DNA of 6,582 nucleotides, taken from the NCBI GenBank assembly GCA_029238555.1, contig JAQWFV010000164.1, positions 1 through 6,582 of the forward strand, read 5' to 3'. Shown here one piece after another: positions 1 to 5,314 of the stretch (position 1 is the stretch's first letter; each line of letters opens with the position of its first letter). The stretch comes from Flavobacteriaceae bacterium (GTDB lineage: Bacteria; Bacteroidota; Bacteroidia; Flavobacteriales; Flavobacteriaceae). Position numbers and translations under genes: made by a program. A model generated the notes under the pieces. That model had not been told where the DNA came from. It saw only the letters and a program-made list of their open reading frames with translations, and did not search any database.

Positions 1-194
1 ATTCCTGCCATGGATATAAATGAAGCTGCAGACATCCAATCTGCAGCAGTAGCCATTCCATTTGCTAAGGGTGAAACCCCACCTCCTGCAACGTAAAAAT
101 CTTTGGTTGAACCAGCTCTAGACCAAATAGCTATCCCAATATAAAGGGCAAAAGTGATGCCTACTATAATATAAGTCCAAACTTGAACACTCAT
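1..194 (-). CDS. Sodium:solute symporter (SSS family, acetate/cation type), N-terminal fragment
   Basis: This is the first 64 codons of an inner-membrane transporter; the rest lies beyond the left edge. The ATG is at 194-192. The visible part starts with a short outside segment and a first membrane helix (about residues 5-24, ending in [12 protein letters not shown]). The family-typical stretch [12 protein letters not shown] follows at 31-42, then [18 protein letters not shown] at 47-64. The 'F-x-VAG(G)' and '[12 protein letters not shown]' blocks are characteristic of the ActP/VC_2705-like branch of the solute:sodium symporter family, which couples Na+ entry to uptake of acetate or similar small carboxylates. 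It begins 28 bases after the DUF4212 gene on the same strand, so the two are almost certainly cotranscribed and form the large and small subunits of one transporter. The exact substrate cannot be told from this fragment. Confidence 0.9.
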   Translation of the reverse strand, partial: MSVQVWTYIIVGITFALYIGIAIWSRAGSTKDFYVAGGGVSPLANGMATAADWMSAASFISMAG

Positions 195-222
195 AATTTA
201 AAAGAATTTAATGCAATGTTTA

Positions 223-483
223 CTAATCTTCAAACCCAAATCGTTTGTCTAACCTGTTCATTAAAAAGACATAGGTAAAGATTAATACCACAAAAATGTA
301 AATGGAACCCTGTTGTGCAAACCAAAAACCCAAAGGGAAACCACCTATCTTAAAACTATTGAGCGCGTCTACAAATAATACACTCAGGCCAAATGAACTT
401 ATAAACCATATAAATAGGAGAATTGACAAATACTTTAAATTTATTCTCCAATATTTTTGAGCAGAAATCTTTTGATCTATCAT
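223..483 (-). CDS. DUF4212 protein, small subunit of sodium/solute symporter
   Basis: An 86-residue membrane protein of the DUF4212 family (sodium/substrate symporter small subunit), close to the usual family length. It has two predicted membrane helices, about residues 17-39 and 58-75, joined by a loop. The family features seen are YWRINLKY near the N terminus, PLGFWFAQQGS at 50-60 just before helix 2, and a charged tail NRLDKRFGFED. Members are encoded next to VC_2705/ActP-like symporters, and here the symporter gene starts 28 bases downstream. Known for the family: association with the symporter. Inferred: it stabilises or is needed for activity of that transporter. The ATG at 483 is the only sensible start. 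It follows a hairpin terminator closely, so its promoter must lie within or just upstream of that hairpin, unless it depends on read-through from purC. Confidence 0.9.
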   Translation of the reverse strand: MIDQKISAQKYWRINLKYLSILLFIWFISSFGLSVLFVDALNSFKIGGFPLGFWFAQQGSIYIFVVLIFTYVFLMNRLDKRFGFED

Positions 484-506
484 AGCTGTGATAATTAACT
501 AAATAT

Positions 507-537
507 AAAAAAAAATCCCAAAAATATTGGGATTTTT
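507..537 (-). terminator. Rho-independent terminator of phoH-purC
   Basis: A perfect 10-bp stem pairs 511-520 with 528-537 around a 7-base loop. On the minus strand it is followed by an unbroken run of nine T residues (515 down to 507, the first five belonging to the stem). It lies 23 bases beyond the purC stop codon, so it fits termination of the minus-strand phoH-purC transcript. The stem is AT-rich, with only three G:C pairs, so termination may be leaky and some transcripts may continue into the DUF4212 gene. Confidence 0.8.
519..526 (-). promoter_or_regulatory. Possible -7 promoter element for the DUF4212/symporter operon
   Basis: Read on the minus strand this is TATTTTTG, a full match to the Bacteroidota -7 consensus TAnnTTTG. 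It lies about 35 bases before the DUF4212 ATG. No TTG (-33) element is found 17-23 bases upstream. The motif lies largely in the loop of the purC terminator hairpin, in very AT-rich DNA where chance matches are likely. Confidence 0.3.
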
Positions 538-559
538 ATTTAGTATATATAAAACACTG

Positions 560-1507
560 TTACTTTAAAAAATCGAGTACATTTTGCTCAATTCTAGTTT
601 GAATATGATCTACTGGAGCTTTCACAAAAGTTTCCCCTGTGATGTTTTCATACAATTCAATATAACGTTCAGAAACAGATGCAATATAATCATCTGACAT
701 TTCAGGAAGCGTCTGTCCTTCCAAGCCCTGAAAGTTGTGGCTAATGAGCCACTGCCTCACAAACTCTTTTGAGAGTTGTTTTTGCGCTTCTCCAGCAGAT
801 TGTCTTTCTTCATAGCCGTCTGCATAAAAATATCGCGAAGAGTCTGGGGTGTGAATCTCATCTATCAAAACAATTTCTCCGGAAGCTGTTTTTCCAAACT
901 CATACTTAGTGTCTACTAAAATTAACCCTCGCTTTGCGGCTAAGGCTGTACCCCTTTGAAAAAGGGCATAAGTGTATTTTTCCAACACTTCATAATCTTC
1001 TTTAGACACAATCCCTCTAGCCAGAATATCTGCTCTAGAAATATCTTCATCGTGGTCTCCCATTTCTGCCTTTGTAGCAGGCGTGATGATTGGAGCAGGA
1101 AAAGCATCGTTTTCCTTTAGTCCCTCTGGCATAGAAACACCACATAGGATTCTTTTTCCAGCTTTGTATTCTCTTGCCGCATGACCAGACATATATCCTC
1201 TAATCACCATTTCTACTTTAAAAGGTTCACAGGCATGACCAATCGCTACATTTGGATCTGGGGTTGCCCTAAGCCAATTGGGTACAATATCTTTTGTAGC
1301 CTCCATCATCTTGGTGGCAATCTGATTGAGTATTTGCCCTTTATAAGGAATTCCTCTTGGCATAACAACGTCAAATGCAGAAAGTCTGTCTGTCGCTATC
1401 ATGACTAATAAATCATTTTCTAAGGCGTATACCTCTCTTACCTTCCCTTTGTAAACACTTTTTTGTCCTGGAAAATTAAAATTGGTATCTGTAATGGTAT
1501 GGATCAT
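560..1507 (-). CDS. purC: Phosphoribosylaminoimidazole-succinocarboxamide synthase (SAICAR synthetase)
   Basis: A cytoplasmic enzyme of de novo purine synthesis that joins CAIR and L-aspartate using ATP to give SAICAR (EC 6.3.2.6). From the chosen start it is 315 residues, the longer form usual in Bacteroidota rather than the roughly 240-residue enterobacterial form. Visible motifs are the nucleotide-binding YKGKVREVY (19-27), ATDRLSAFD (38-46), the family signature region [17 protein letters not shown] (98-114), [11 protein letters not shown] (195-205) and [13 protein letters not shown] (215-227), all intact. The frame stays open upstream to an ATG at 1546, which would add 13 residues and overlap phoH. 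I prefer the ATG at 1507 because [22 protein letters not shown] resembles flavobacterial PurC N termini and it follows the phoH stop codon by 4 bases. Cotranscription with phoH is likely, and a hairpin terminator follows. No purine riboswitch or separate promoter is seen. Confidence 0.96.
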   Translation of the reverse strand: MIHTITDTNFNFPGQKSVYKGKVREVYALENDLLVMIATDRLSAFDVVMPRGIPYKGQILNQIATKMMEATKDIVPNWLRATPDPNVAIGHACEPFKVEMVIRGYMSGHAAREYKAGKRILCGVSMPEGLKENDAFPAPIITPATKAEMGDHDEDISRADILARGIVSKEDYEVLEKYTYALFQRGTALAAKRGLILVDTKYEFGKTASGEIVLIDEIHTPDSSRYFYADGYEERQSAGEAQKQLSKEFVRQWLISHNFQGLEGQTLPEMSDDYIASVSERYIELYENITGETFVKAPVDHIQTRIEQNVLDFLK

Positions 1508-1511
1508 TCTA

Positions 1512-2465
1512 TTAATTTTGGTGTTCGATAGTTTTATAGGCTTCAATTACTTTTTTGACCAATTTATGTCTTATCACGTCTTTGTCATCTAAATAGACAA
1601 TGGAAACTCCCTCAATGTTTTGAAGAACTAACAAGGCTTCCTTTAATCCAGAAGTGATTCTTCTAGGCAAATCTATTTGCCCTGGGTCTCCAGTAACCAT
1701 AAACTTAGCACTTTTACCCATTCTGGTGAGGAACATTTTCATTTGGGCATGGGTGGTATTTTGAGCTTCATCTAAGATCACAAAAGCATGGTCCAAGGTC
1801 CTACCCCTCATAAAAGCAAGCGGAGCAATCTGTATGGTGCCATTTTCTATGTATAAAGCCAACTTCTCAGGACTAATCATATCCCTTAAGGCGTCGTATA
1901 AAGGCTGCATATAGGGATCTAATTTTTCTTTTAAATCTCCAGGCAAAAACCCTAAATTCTCTCCTGCCTCAACTGCTGGTCTAGTGAGAATGATTCTTTT
2001 AACTTGTTTTTCTTTTAAAGCCTTTACTGCCATAGCTACACCGGTATAAGTCTTACCAGTTCCTGCTGGACCAATAGCAAATACCATGTCTTTTTTAGCA
2101 ATGGCGTTCACCACCTTTCTCTGATTGGGTGTTTGGGCTTTGATTAACCTTCCCGAAACACCATGAAGAATTACATCTCCTACACTTTGCAATACCTCTA
2201 GTTCGTCTGGGGAAGTGTCACTCAGTAGCGCCGCTGCCGCAGCAGGATCTATTTTATTGTATTTGGCAAAATGGGCGGTGAGTTTGTCGAATTTTTGCTC
2301 AAAATCATTGAGTTCTGACTCACTGCCGTAAGCCTTAATTTTACTGCCCCTAGCAATGATTTTTAGCTTTGGAAAATGCTCTTTTAAAAGACCGACTGTT
2401 TCATTGTTTTGCCCAAAAAAATCCCTTGGGCTTACATCTGTAATTTCAATTATGATTTCGTTCAA
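1512..2465 (-). CDS. phoH: PhoH family (YbeZ-like) ATPase
   Basis: A 317-residue cytoplasmic P-loop ATPase of the PhoH/YbeZ family, related to the N-terminal part of superfamily 1 helicases. The family is linked to RNA metabolism and ribosome maturation, often with the RNase YbeY; its substrate is not settled. An N-terminal region (about 1-110) precedes the ATPase core. The core has Walker A GPAGTGKT (132-139), [17 protein letters not shown] (161-177), Walker B VILDEAQN (229-236) and [11 protein letters not shown] (257-267), all intact. The start codon is TTG (2465-2463): the frame has no ATG before an in-frame stop at 2489-2487, and the next methionine is at residue 127, inside the core. The resulting N terminus, [10 protein letters not shown], resembles other flavobacterial PhoH proteins. 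It is the first gene of a probable phoH-purC operon and diverges from the SAM hydrolase gene. Confidence 0.95.
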   Translation of the reverse strand: MNEIIIEITDVSPRDFFGQNNETVGLLKEHFPKLKIIARGSKIKAYGSESELNDFEQKFDKLTAHFAKYNKIDPAAAAALLSDTSPDELEVLQSVGDVILHGVSGRLIKAQTPNQRKVVNAIAKKDMVFAIGPAGTGKTYTGVAMAVKALKEKQVKRIILTRPAVEAGENLGFLPGDLKEKLDPYMQPLYDALRDMISPEKLALYIENGTIQIAPLAFMRGRTLDHAFVILDEAQNTTHAQMKMFLTRMGKSAKFMVTGDPGQIDLPRRITSGLKEALLVLQNIEGVSIVYLDDKDVIRHKLVKKVIEAYKTIEHQN

Positions 2466-2516
2466 ATGAAAAGTTTTACTTAGGTTCTACAATCTATCTT
2501 TTAATGCCCGTAAAAA

Positions 2517-2535
2517 TGTGTAATTTTGTTACACA
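2517..2535. promoter_or_regulatory. Perfect dyad, candidate operator in the phoH/SAM hydrolase divergent region
   Basis: TGTGTAA (2517-2523) and its exact reverse complement TTACACA (2529-2535) are separated by TTTTG. The 19-bp element overlaps the plus-strand -7 motif (2521-2528) fully and the outer end of the minus-strand -7 motif (2534-2541). This is a geometry expected of an operator able to affect both divergent promoters. No regulator gene is in the window, so the binding protein is unknown. Confidence 0.45.
2521..2528 (+). promoter_or_regulatory. Putative -7 promoter element for the SAM hydrolase gene
   Basis: TAATTTTG matches the Bacteroidota -7 consensus TAnnTTTG and ends 58 bases before the ATG at 2587. 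No TTG is present at the expected -33 distance, so the call rests on the -7 motif and its position only. Confidence 0.4.
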
Positions 2536-2541
2536 AACTTA
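2534..2541 (-). promoter_or_regulatory. Putative -7 promoter element for phoH-purC
   Basis: On the minus strand this reads TAAGTTTG, a full match to TAnnTTTG, in the divergent region about 70 bases before the phoH TTG start. A -33 TTG at the usual spacing is not seen. It faces away from the plus-strand -7 motif at 2521-2528, which suits a divergent promoter pair. Confidence 0.45.
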
Positions 2542-2586
2542 CGCAAAAAAACAGTTTGTTATCTTATTAAAATATTAACAGCGTGT

Positions 2587-3417
2587 ATGGCTATCATTAC
2601 TTTAACTACAGATTTTGGAACAAAAGATCACTTTGTTTCCGCTATTAAAGGAGCCATTCACAGCGAACTTGATAGTCCAACTATTGTTGACATCTCTCAT
2701 GAAATTAGCCCATTCAATATTCAGGAATGTGCTTACATTTTAAAAAATGCCTATACCCACTTTCCAAAAGGGAGTATTCATATTGTTGGAGTAGATGGTG
2801 AGAAAACACCAGAAACACCACATATTGTAGTCTTTGTAGACGGTCATTATTTTATCTCTGCCAATACTGGCGTAGTCCATTTAATCTGTACTAGTATAAA
2901 ACCAGATAAAGTAGTGAGCATTCAATTGCCTCAGTCTAAAGAAACAGCCTTCCCAACCCTAGATGTTTTTGTCAAAGTGGCTAGTCATATTGTTAGAGGA
3001 GGCAGCTTAGACGTCATAGGAAAACCTTTTAGTGATTTAAAAGAATTAATTGATTTTAAACCCAAGATAGACGCAGACGAAAAGAGCATCCGCGGTAGCG
3101 TCATTTATATTGATAATTACGGAAATGTGGTCACTAATATTAGCCAGCAATTGTTTCAAGAACACCAAAAAGGAAGGAGTTTTAAGATAAGGGCCAGACA
3201 CGCTAGTATTACTAAAATACACGAAAGGTATTCAGACATTATTCGTTTTGACTTGGAAAAAGAAAAGCGGAAAGGAGACGGAGAATTATTGGCGATTTTC
3301 AATAAAGCTGGCTACATAGAAATTGCCATATACAAAAGCAACCTTCAAACAAGCGGTGGTGCTTCCAGTCTTTTAGGCTTAGATTATTTAGATAGTATTA
3401 GTCTAGAATTTGATTAA
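2587..3417 (+). CDS. SAM hydrolase / SAM hydroxide adenosyltransferase (DUF62 family)
   Basis: A 276-residue cytoplasmic protein of the family once called DUF62, related to fluorinase and chlorinase. Characterised non-halogenating members split S-adenosylmethionine with water into adenosine and methionine. The N-terminal domain has TTDFGTKDHFVSAIKG (7-22), including the Asp of the TTDFG ribose-binding motif. VD at 69-70 marks the segment of the catalytic Asp, and ASHI (132-135) supplies the likely catalytic His. The C-terminal domain has YIDNYGNVVTNIS (174-186) and SGGASSLLGLDYLD near the end, as expected for the adenine side. The arginine that completes the Asp-Arg-His set in archaeal members is not visible between residues 70 and 90. 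Length is typical, and the ATG at 2587 gives the usual MAIITLTTDFG start. Family assignment is firm. Hydrolase activity is inferred; halogenation is unlikely but not excluded by reading. Confidence 0.88.
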   Translation: MAIITLTTDFGTKDHFVSAIKGAIHSELDSPTIVDISHEISPFNIQECAYILKNAYTHFPKGSIHIVGVDGEKTPETPHIVVFVDGHYFISANTGVVHLICTSIKPDKVVSIQLPQSKETAFPTLDVFVKVASHIVRGGSLDVIGKPFSDLKELIDFKPKIDADEKSIRGSVIYIDNYGNVVTNISQQLFQEHQKGRSFKIRARHASITKIHERYSDIIRFDLEKEKRKGDGELLAIFNKAGYIEIAIYKSNLQTSGGASSLLGLDYLDSISLEFD

Positions 3418-3631
3418 ATATTTTTGGAGATTTTCAGTTATAAACAATTTTCAAAACAGCTGAAAAGAAACTTAAAATTAGTGCAAAGTTCTAACAGCAT
3501 TTGAATCACTTATATTTAAAGGAGTTATGTCAAAAAATTAAAACGCTGCCCAATACGTTTTAGTTCAAAAAGCGGATTTAAGGGGTGTTTTTCTGTTAAT
3601 AAGTTTGTTTCTCAAAAAAGTACAATTAAAA

Positions 3632-3639
3632 TATCTTTG
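3632..3639 (+). promoter_or_regulatory. Putative dnaN promoter, -7 element
   Basis: TATCTTTG matches the Bacteroidota -7 consensus TAnnTTTG. A TTG at 3605-3607 lies 24 bases upstream of it, slightly beyond the usual 17-23 spacing but a reasonable -33 candidate. Transcription from here would give a dnaN leader of roughly 55 bases. Confidence 0.5.
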
Positions 3640-3654
3640 TAATTAGTGGTTTTG

Positions 3655-3670
3655 GAACTTTTGTAAGTTC
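3655..3670 (+). repeat. Small inverted repeat in the dnaN leader
   Basis: GAACTT (3655-3660) and AAGTTC (3665-3670) are perfect 6-bp arms around a TTGT loop. The element lies between the putative dnaN -7 motif and the ATG. It would be near the 5' end of the transcript, or could be an operator half-site pair. The stem has only two G:C pairs, so it is weak as RNA. Confidence 0.3.
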
Positions 3671-3700
3671 AATCACACTCAATTCATAAAATTAATATTC

Positions 3701-4819
3701 ATGAAGTTTATAGTTTCAAGTGCTTATTTACTAAAACAACTCCAGGTATTAGGAGGGGTTATAAATAATAGCAATACACTACCCATATTAGACAATTTCT
3801 TGTTTCATTTAGAAGGTAATTCGCTTACTGTCTCTGCCTCTGATTTAGAAACGACCATGCACGCTGTGTTAGAAGTTGAATCTTCCGACAATGGAAGCAT
3901 TGCTATTCCTGCGAGGTTATTGTTAGATACCTTAAAAACATTTCCTGAGCAGCCTTTAACTTTTATTAAAGAAGATAACAATACTGTTGAGATAAGCGCA
4001 AATAATGGTAAATACGCACTTGCTTATGCAGACGGAAGTGAGTTCCCTAATCCAGTGAGCTTGTCTAATCCAAGTAAAACAACCATACTTGGCGATATTT
4101 TAGCTACCGCAATTTCAAAGACTATTTTTGCCGCTGGTAATGATGATTTAAGACCAGTAATGAGTGGGGTGTTTTTTCAATTCAATACAGAGAGTCTTAC
4201 GTTTGTTGCTACCGACGCACACAAATTGGTGAAATACCAAAGAACAGACGTACAAGCTTCACAGACTGCAGAATTCATTATGCCTAAAAAACCGCTCAAC
4301 CTTTTAAAAGGAATTTTAGCTGGTTCTGAATCTGAAGTAACCATAGAGTACAACGACAGTAATGCAAAATTCAGTTTTGATCAGACAGAGCTGGTTTGTA
4401 GACTCATTGACGGGAAATATCCAAACTATGAAGCGGTTATTCCTAAAGAAAATCCGAATGTACTTAACTTGAACAGAAACTTATTTTTAAGTTCTGTAAG
4501 AAGGATTGCTATATTCTCTAATAAAACGACGCATCAGCTTAAATTAAAAGTAGCAGGCGCTGAATTAAATATATCTGCAGAAGATTTGGATTACAGCAAT
4601 AAAGCAGAAGAGCGTTTGAGCTGTAGCTATCAAGGAGACGACCTTCAAATAGGATTCAACTCAAGGTTTTTAACCGAAATGTTGAATAATTTAAATTCTG
4701 ATGAAATTACACTCTCCATGAGTTTACCCAATAGAGCTGGGATTTTAACCCCTTCTGACGGTTTAGACCCTGGAGAACACGTTACCATGCTGGTCATGCC
4801 AGTCATGCTTAATAACTAA
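3701..4819 (+). CDS. dnaN: DNA polymerase III subunit beta (sliding clamp)
   Basis: A 372-residue sliding clamp that dimerises into a ring around DNA and tethers the replicative polymerase; it also recruits other replication and repair proteins. The length matches the family (about 366-375). Three clamp domains are expected at roughly 1-118, 128-245 and 246-372. Recognisable blocks are FIVSSAYLLKQL at the N terminus, NTLPILDNFLFHLEGN (25-40), LRPVMSGVFFQF in domain 2 with FVATDAHKL after it, RLIDGKYPNYEAVIP near the domain 2/3 boundary, and the C-terminal MLVMPVMLNN that matches the usual MPMR-type end. No frameshift or missing block is seen. The ATG at 3701 gives MKFIVSSAYL, the family start. 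dnaA and recF are not next to it here, so the classic dnaA-dnaN arrangement is not present on the visible side. A strong terminator follows. Confidence 0.97.
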   Translation: MKFIVSSAYLLKQLQVLGGVINNSNTLPILDNFLFHLEGNSLTVSASDLETTMHAVLEVESSDNGSIAIPARLLLDTLKTFPEQPLTFIKEDNNTVEISANNGKYALAYADGSEFPNPVSLSNPSKTTILGDILATAISKTIFAAGNDDLRPVMSGVFFQFNTESLTFVATDAHKLVKYQRTDVQASQTAEFIMPKKPLNLLKGILAGSESEVTIEYNDSNAKFSFDQTELVCRLIDGKYPNYEAVIPKENPNVLNLNRNLFLSSVRRIAIFSNKTTHQLKLKVAGAELNISAEDLDYSNKAEERLSCSYQGDDLQIGFNSRFLTEMLNNLNSDEITLSMSLPNRAGILTPSDGLDPGEHVTMLVMPVMLNN

Positions 4820-4843
4820 GCCTAAATAGTTCCTTGTTTGAAA

Positions 4844-4872
4844 AAAAAGGCCGCTTTATTAGCGGCCTTTTT
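4844..4872. terminator. Bidirectional Rho-independent terminator between dnaN and the DUF4870 gene
   Basis: A 12-bp perfect stem (4844-4855 with 4861-4872) has a seven-base GC-rich core GGCCGCT/AGCGGCC and a TTATT loop. On the plus strand it ends in TTTTTGTTTT; on the minus strand in eight T residues (4848 down to 4841). It lies 24 bases after the dnaN stop and 3 bases after the DUF4870 stop, so it can end both convergent transcripts. Confidence 0.93.
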
Positions 4873-4875
4873 GTT

Positions 4876-5214
4876 TTACTTCAGAAATTTAAAGAAAGGA
4901 TAAGAAATAGGTTCACCATTACTCACTCTAATCGCATTGAGTATAGGATAAACGAGTCCTAAAATACCAATCCCTATTAAACCTAAAATTCCTAGACCGA
5001 GTAATAAAATGGCTGGAATACATATAAGCGCTAAAAGGAAAAGCGATATTTGAAAATTAATGATAGCCTTACCGTGCTCGTCCATTCCCAAGACCTGCTC
5101 TTTTTGGGTCAGCCATAAAATCAAAGGCACTATAAAGCCCCCAAAACCGGTCACTAAATCTAATAATTGACTCAAATGAGTAACCATTAACAAGTTTTTG
5201 TCTTCTCTTAGCAT
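4876..5214 (-). CDS. DUF4870 domain-containing small membrane protein
   Basis: A 112-residue membrane protein of the DUF4870 family, whose function is unknown. The N terminus has the family block DKNLLMVTHLSQLLDLVTGFGGFIVPLILWL (5-35), whose second half forms the first membrane helix. The middle carries MDEHGKAIINFQISL (44-58), the highly conserved 'H/QGK-A-(I/L)NFQ' element. A long hydrophobic stretch (about 58-95) probably makes two more helices, with the glycine-spaced LGLGILGLIGIGILGL at 72-87. The end, NGEPISYPFFKFLK, is also typical. The ATG at 5214 is preferred; the internal methionine at residue 10 would cut into the conserved block. It converges on dnaN and diverges from mnmE. No promoter motif with a full TAnnTTTG is seen on its side of the 100-base divergent region. 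Confidence 0.9.
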   Translation of the reverse strand: MLREDKNLLMVTHLSQLLDLVTGFGGFIVPLILWLTQKEQVLGMDEHGKAIINFQISLFLLALICIPAILLLGLGILGLIGIGILGLVYPILNAIRVSNGEPISYPFFKFLK

Positions 5215-5224
5215 AGTATATAAA

Positions 5225-5287
5225 TTGGTTAGATTTTAAAAATACAAAAAATGAACTTATAAAAGGGTTTAAACTAATCTTAACCAA
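5225..5287. repeat. Imperfect inverted repeat in the DUF4870/mnmE divergent region
   Basis: TTGGTTAGATT (5225-5235) is the reverse complement of 5276-5287 (AATCTTAACCAA) apart from one extra T at 5281. The arms are 40 bases apart in an AT-rich promoter region. It could be a paired protein-binding site or chance. Confidence 0.25.
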
Positions 5288-5302
5288 CTCCCATTTTTTA
5301 GC

Positions 5303-5310
5303 TAATTTTG
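5303..5310 (+). promoter_or_regulatory. Putative mnmE -7 promoter element, close to the ATG
   Basis: TAATTTTG is a full match to the Bacteroidota -7 consensus TAnnTTTG. It ends only 4 bases before the mnmE ATG at 5315, so a transcript started at the usual distance would begin at or next to the start codon, giving a leaderless or almost leaderless mRNA. No TTG occurs at the -33 distance. Confidence 0.4.
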
Positions 5311-5314
5311 CCCC

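Larger units (their letters stand above)
3418..3700. other. Intergenic region between the SAM hydrolase gene and dnaN, no convincing gene
   Basis: These 283 AT-rich bases have stop codons in every frame and no recognisable protein remnant. TTTTCAG (3431-3437) and CTGAAAA (3460-3466) could form a long-looped hairpin after the SAM hydrolase stop, but no T tract follows, so I do not call it a terminator. AAAGGAG at 3518-3524 is followed by an ATG whose frame closes after four codons (MSKN, 3527-3541). The last part holds the dnaN promoter motif and a small hairpin at 3655-3670. A small RNA cannot be excluded. Confidence 0.6.

Noticed and set aside
1181..1408. 75-codon open frame on the plus strand inside purC
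   Set aside because: It is fully antisense to conserved PurC sequence and gives no recognisable protein.
1508..1546. Upstream ATG extending purC by 13 residues into phoH
   Set aside because: The extra residues ([13 protein letters not shown]) are the out-of-frame reading of the phoH 3' end and do not resemble PurC N termini; the ATG at 1507 fits the family better.
2466..2586. DnaA-box search in the intergenic regions, including TGTGTAA at 2517, as a replication origin
   Set aside because: No copy of TTATnCACA or its complement was found; TGTGTAATT does not match TGTGnATAA, and no box cluster is present near dnaN.
3527..3541. Four-codon frame MSKN as a leader peptide gene
   Set aside because: The GGAG is only 2 bases from the ATG, too close for efficient initiation, and no attenuator-type hairpin pair follows.
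4791..4812. Three closely spaced CATGC words at the 3' end of dnaN as a tandem repeat
   Set aside because: They are explained by the conserved C-terminal protein sequence MLVMPVML; only about three imperfect 9-base units exist.
5069..5287. 72-codon minus-strand frame overlapping the DUF4870 gene
   Set aside because: It overlaps the DUF4870 N-terminal coding region in another frame and spans the promoter region; the DUF4870 frame is the conserved one.
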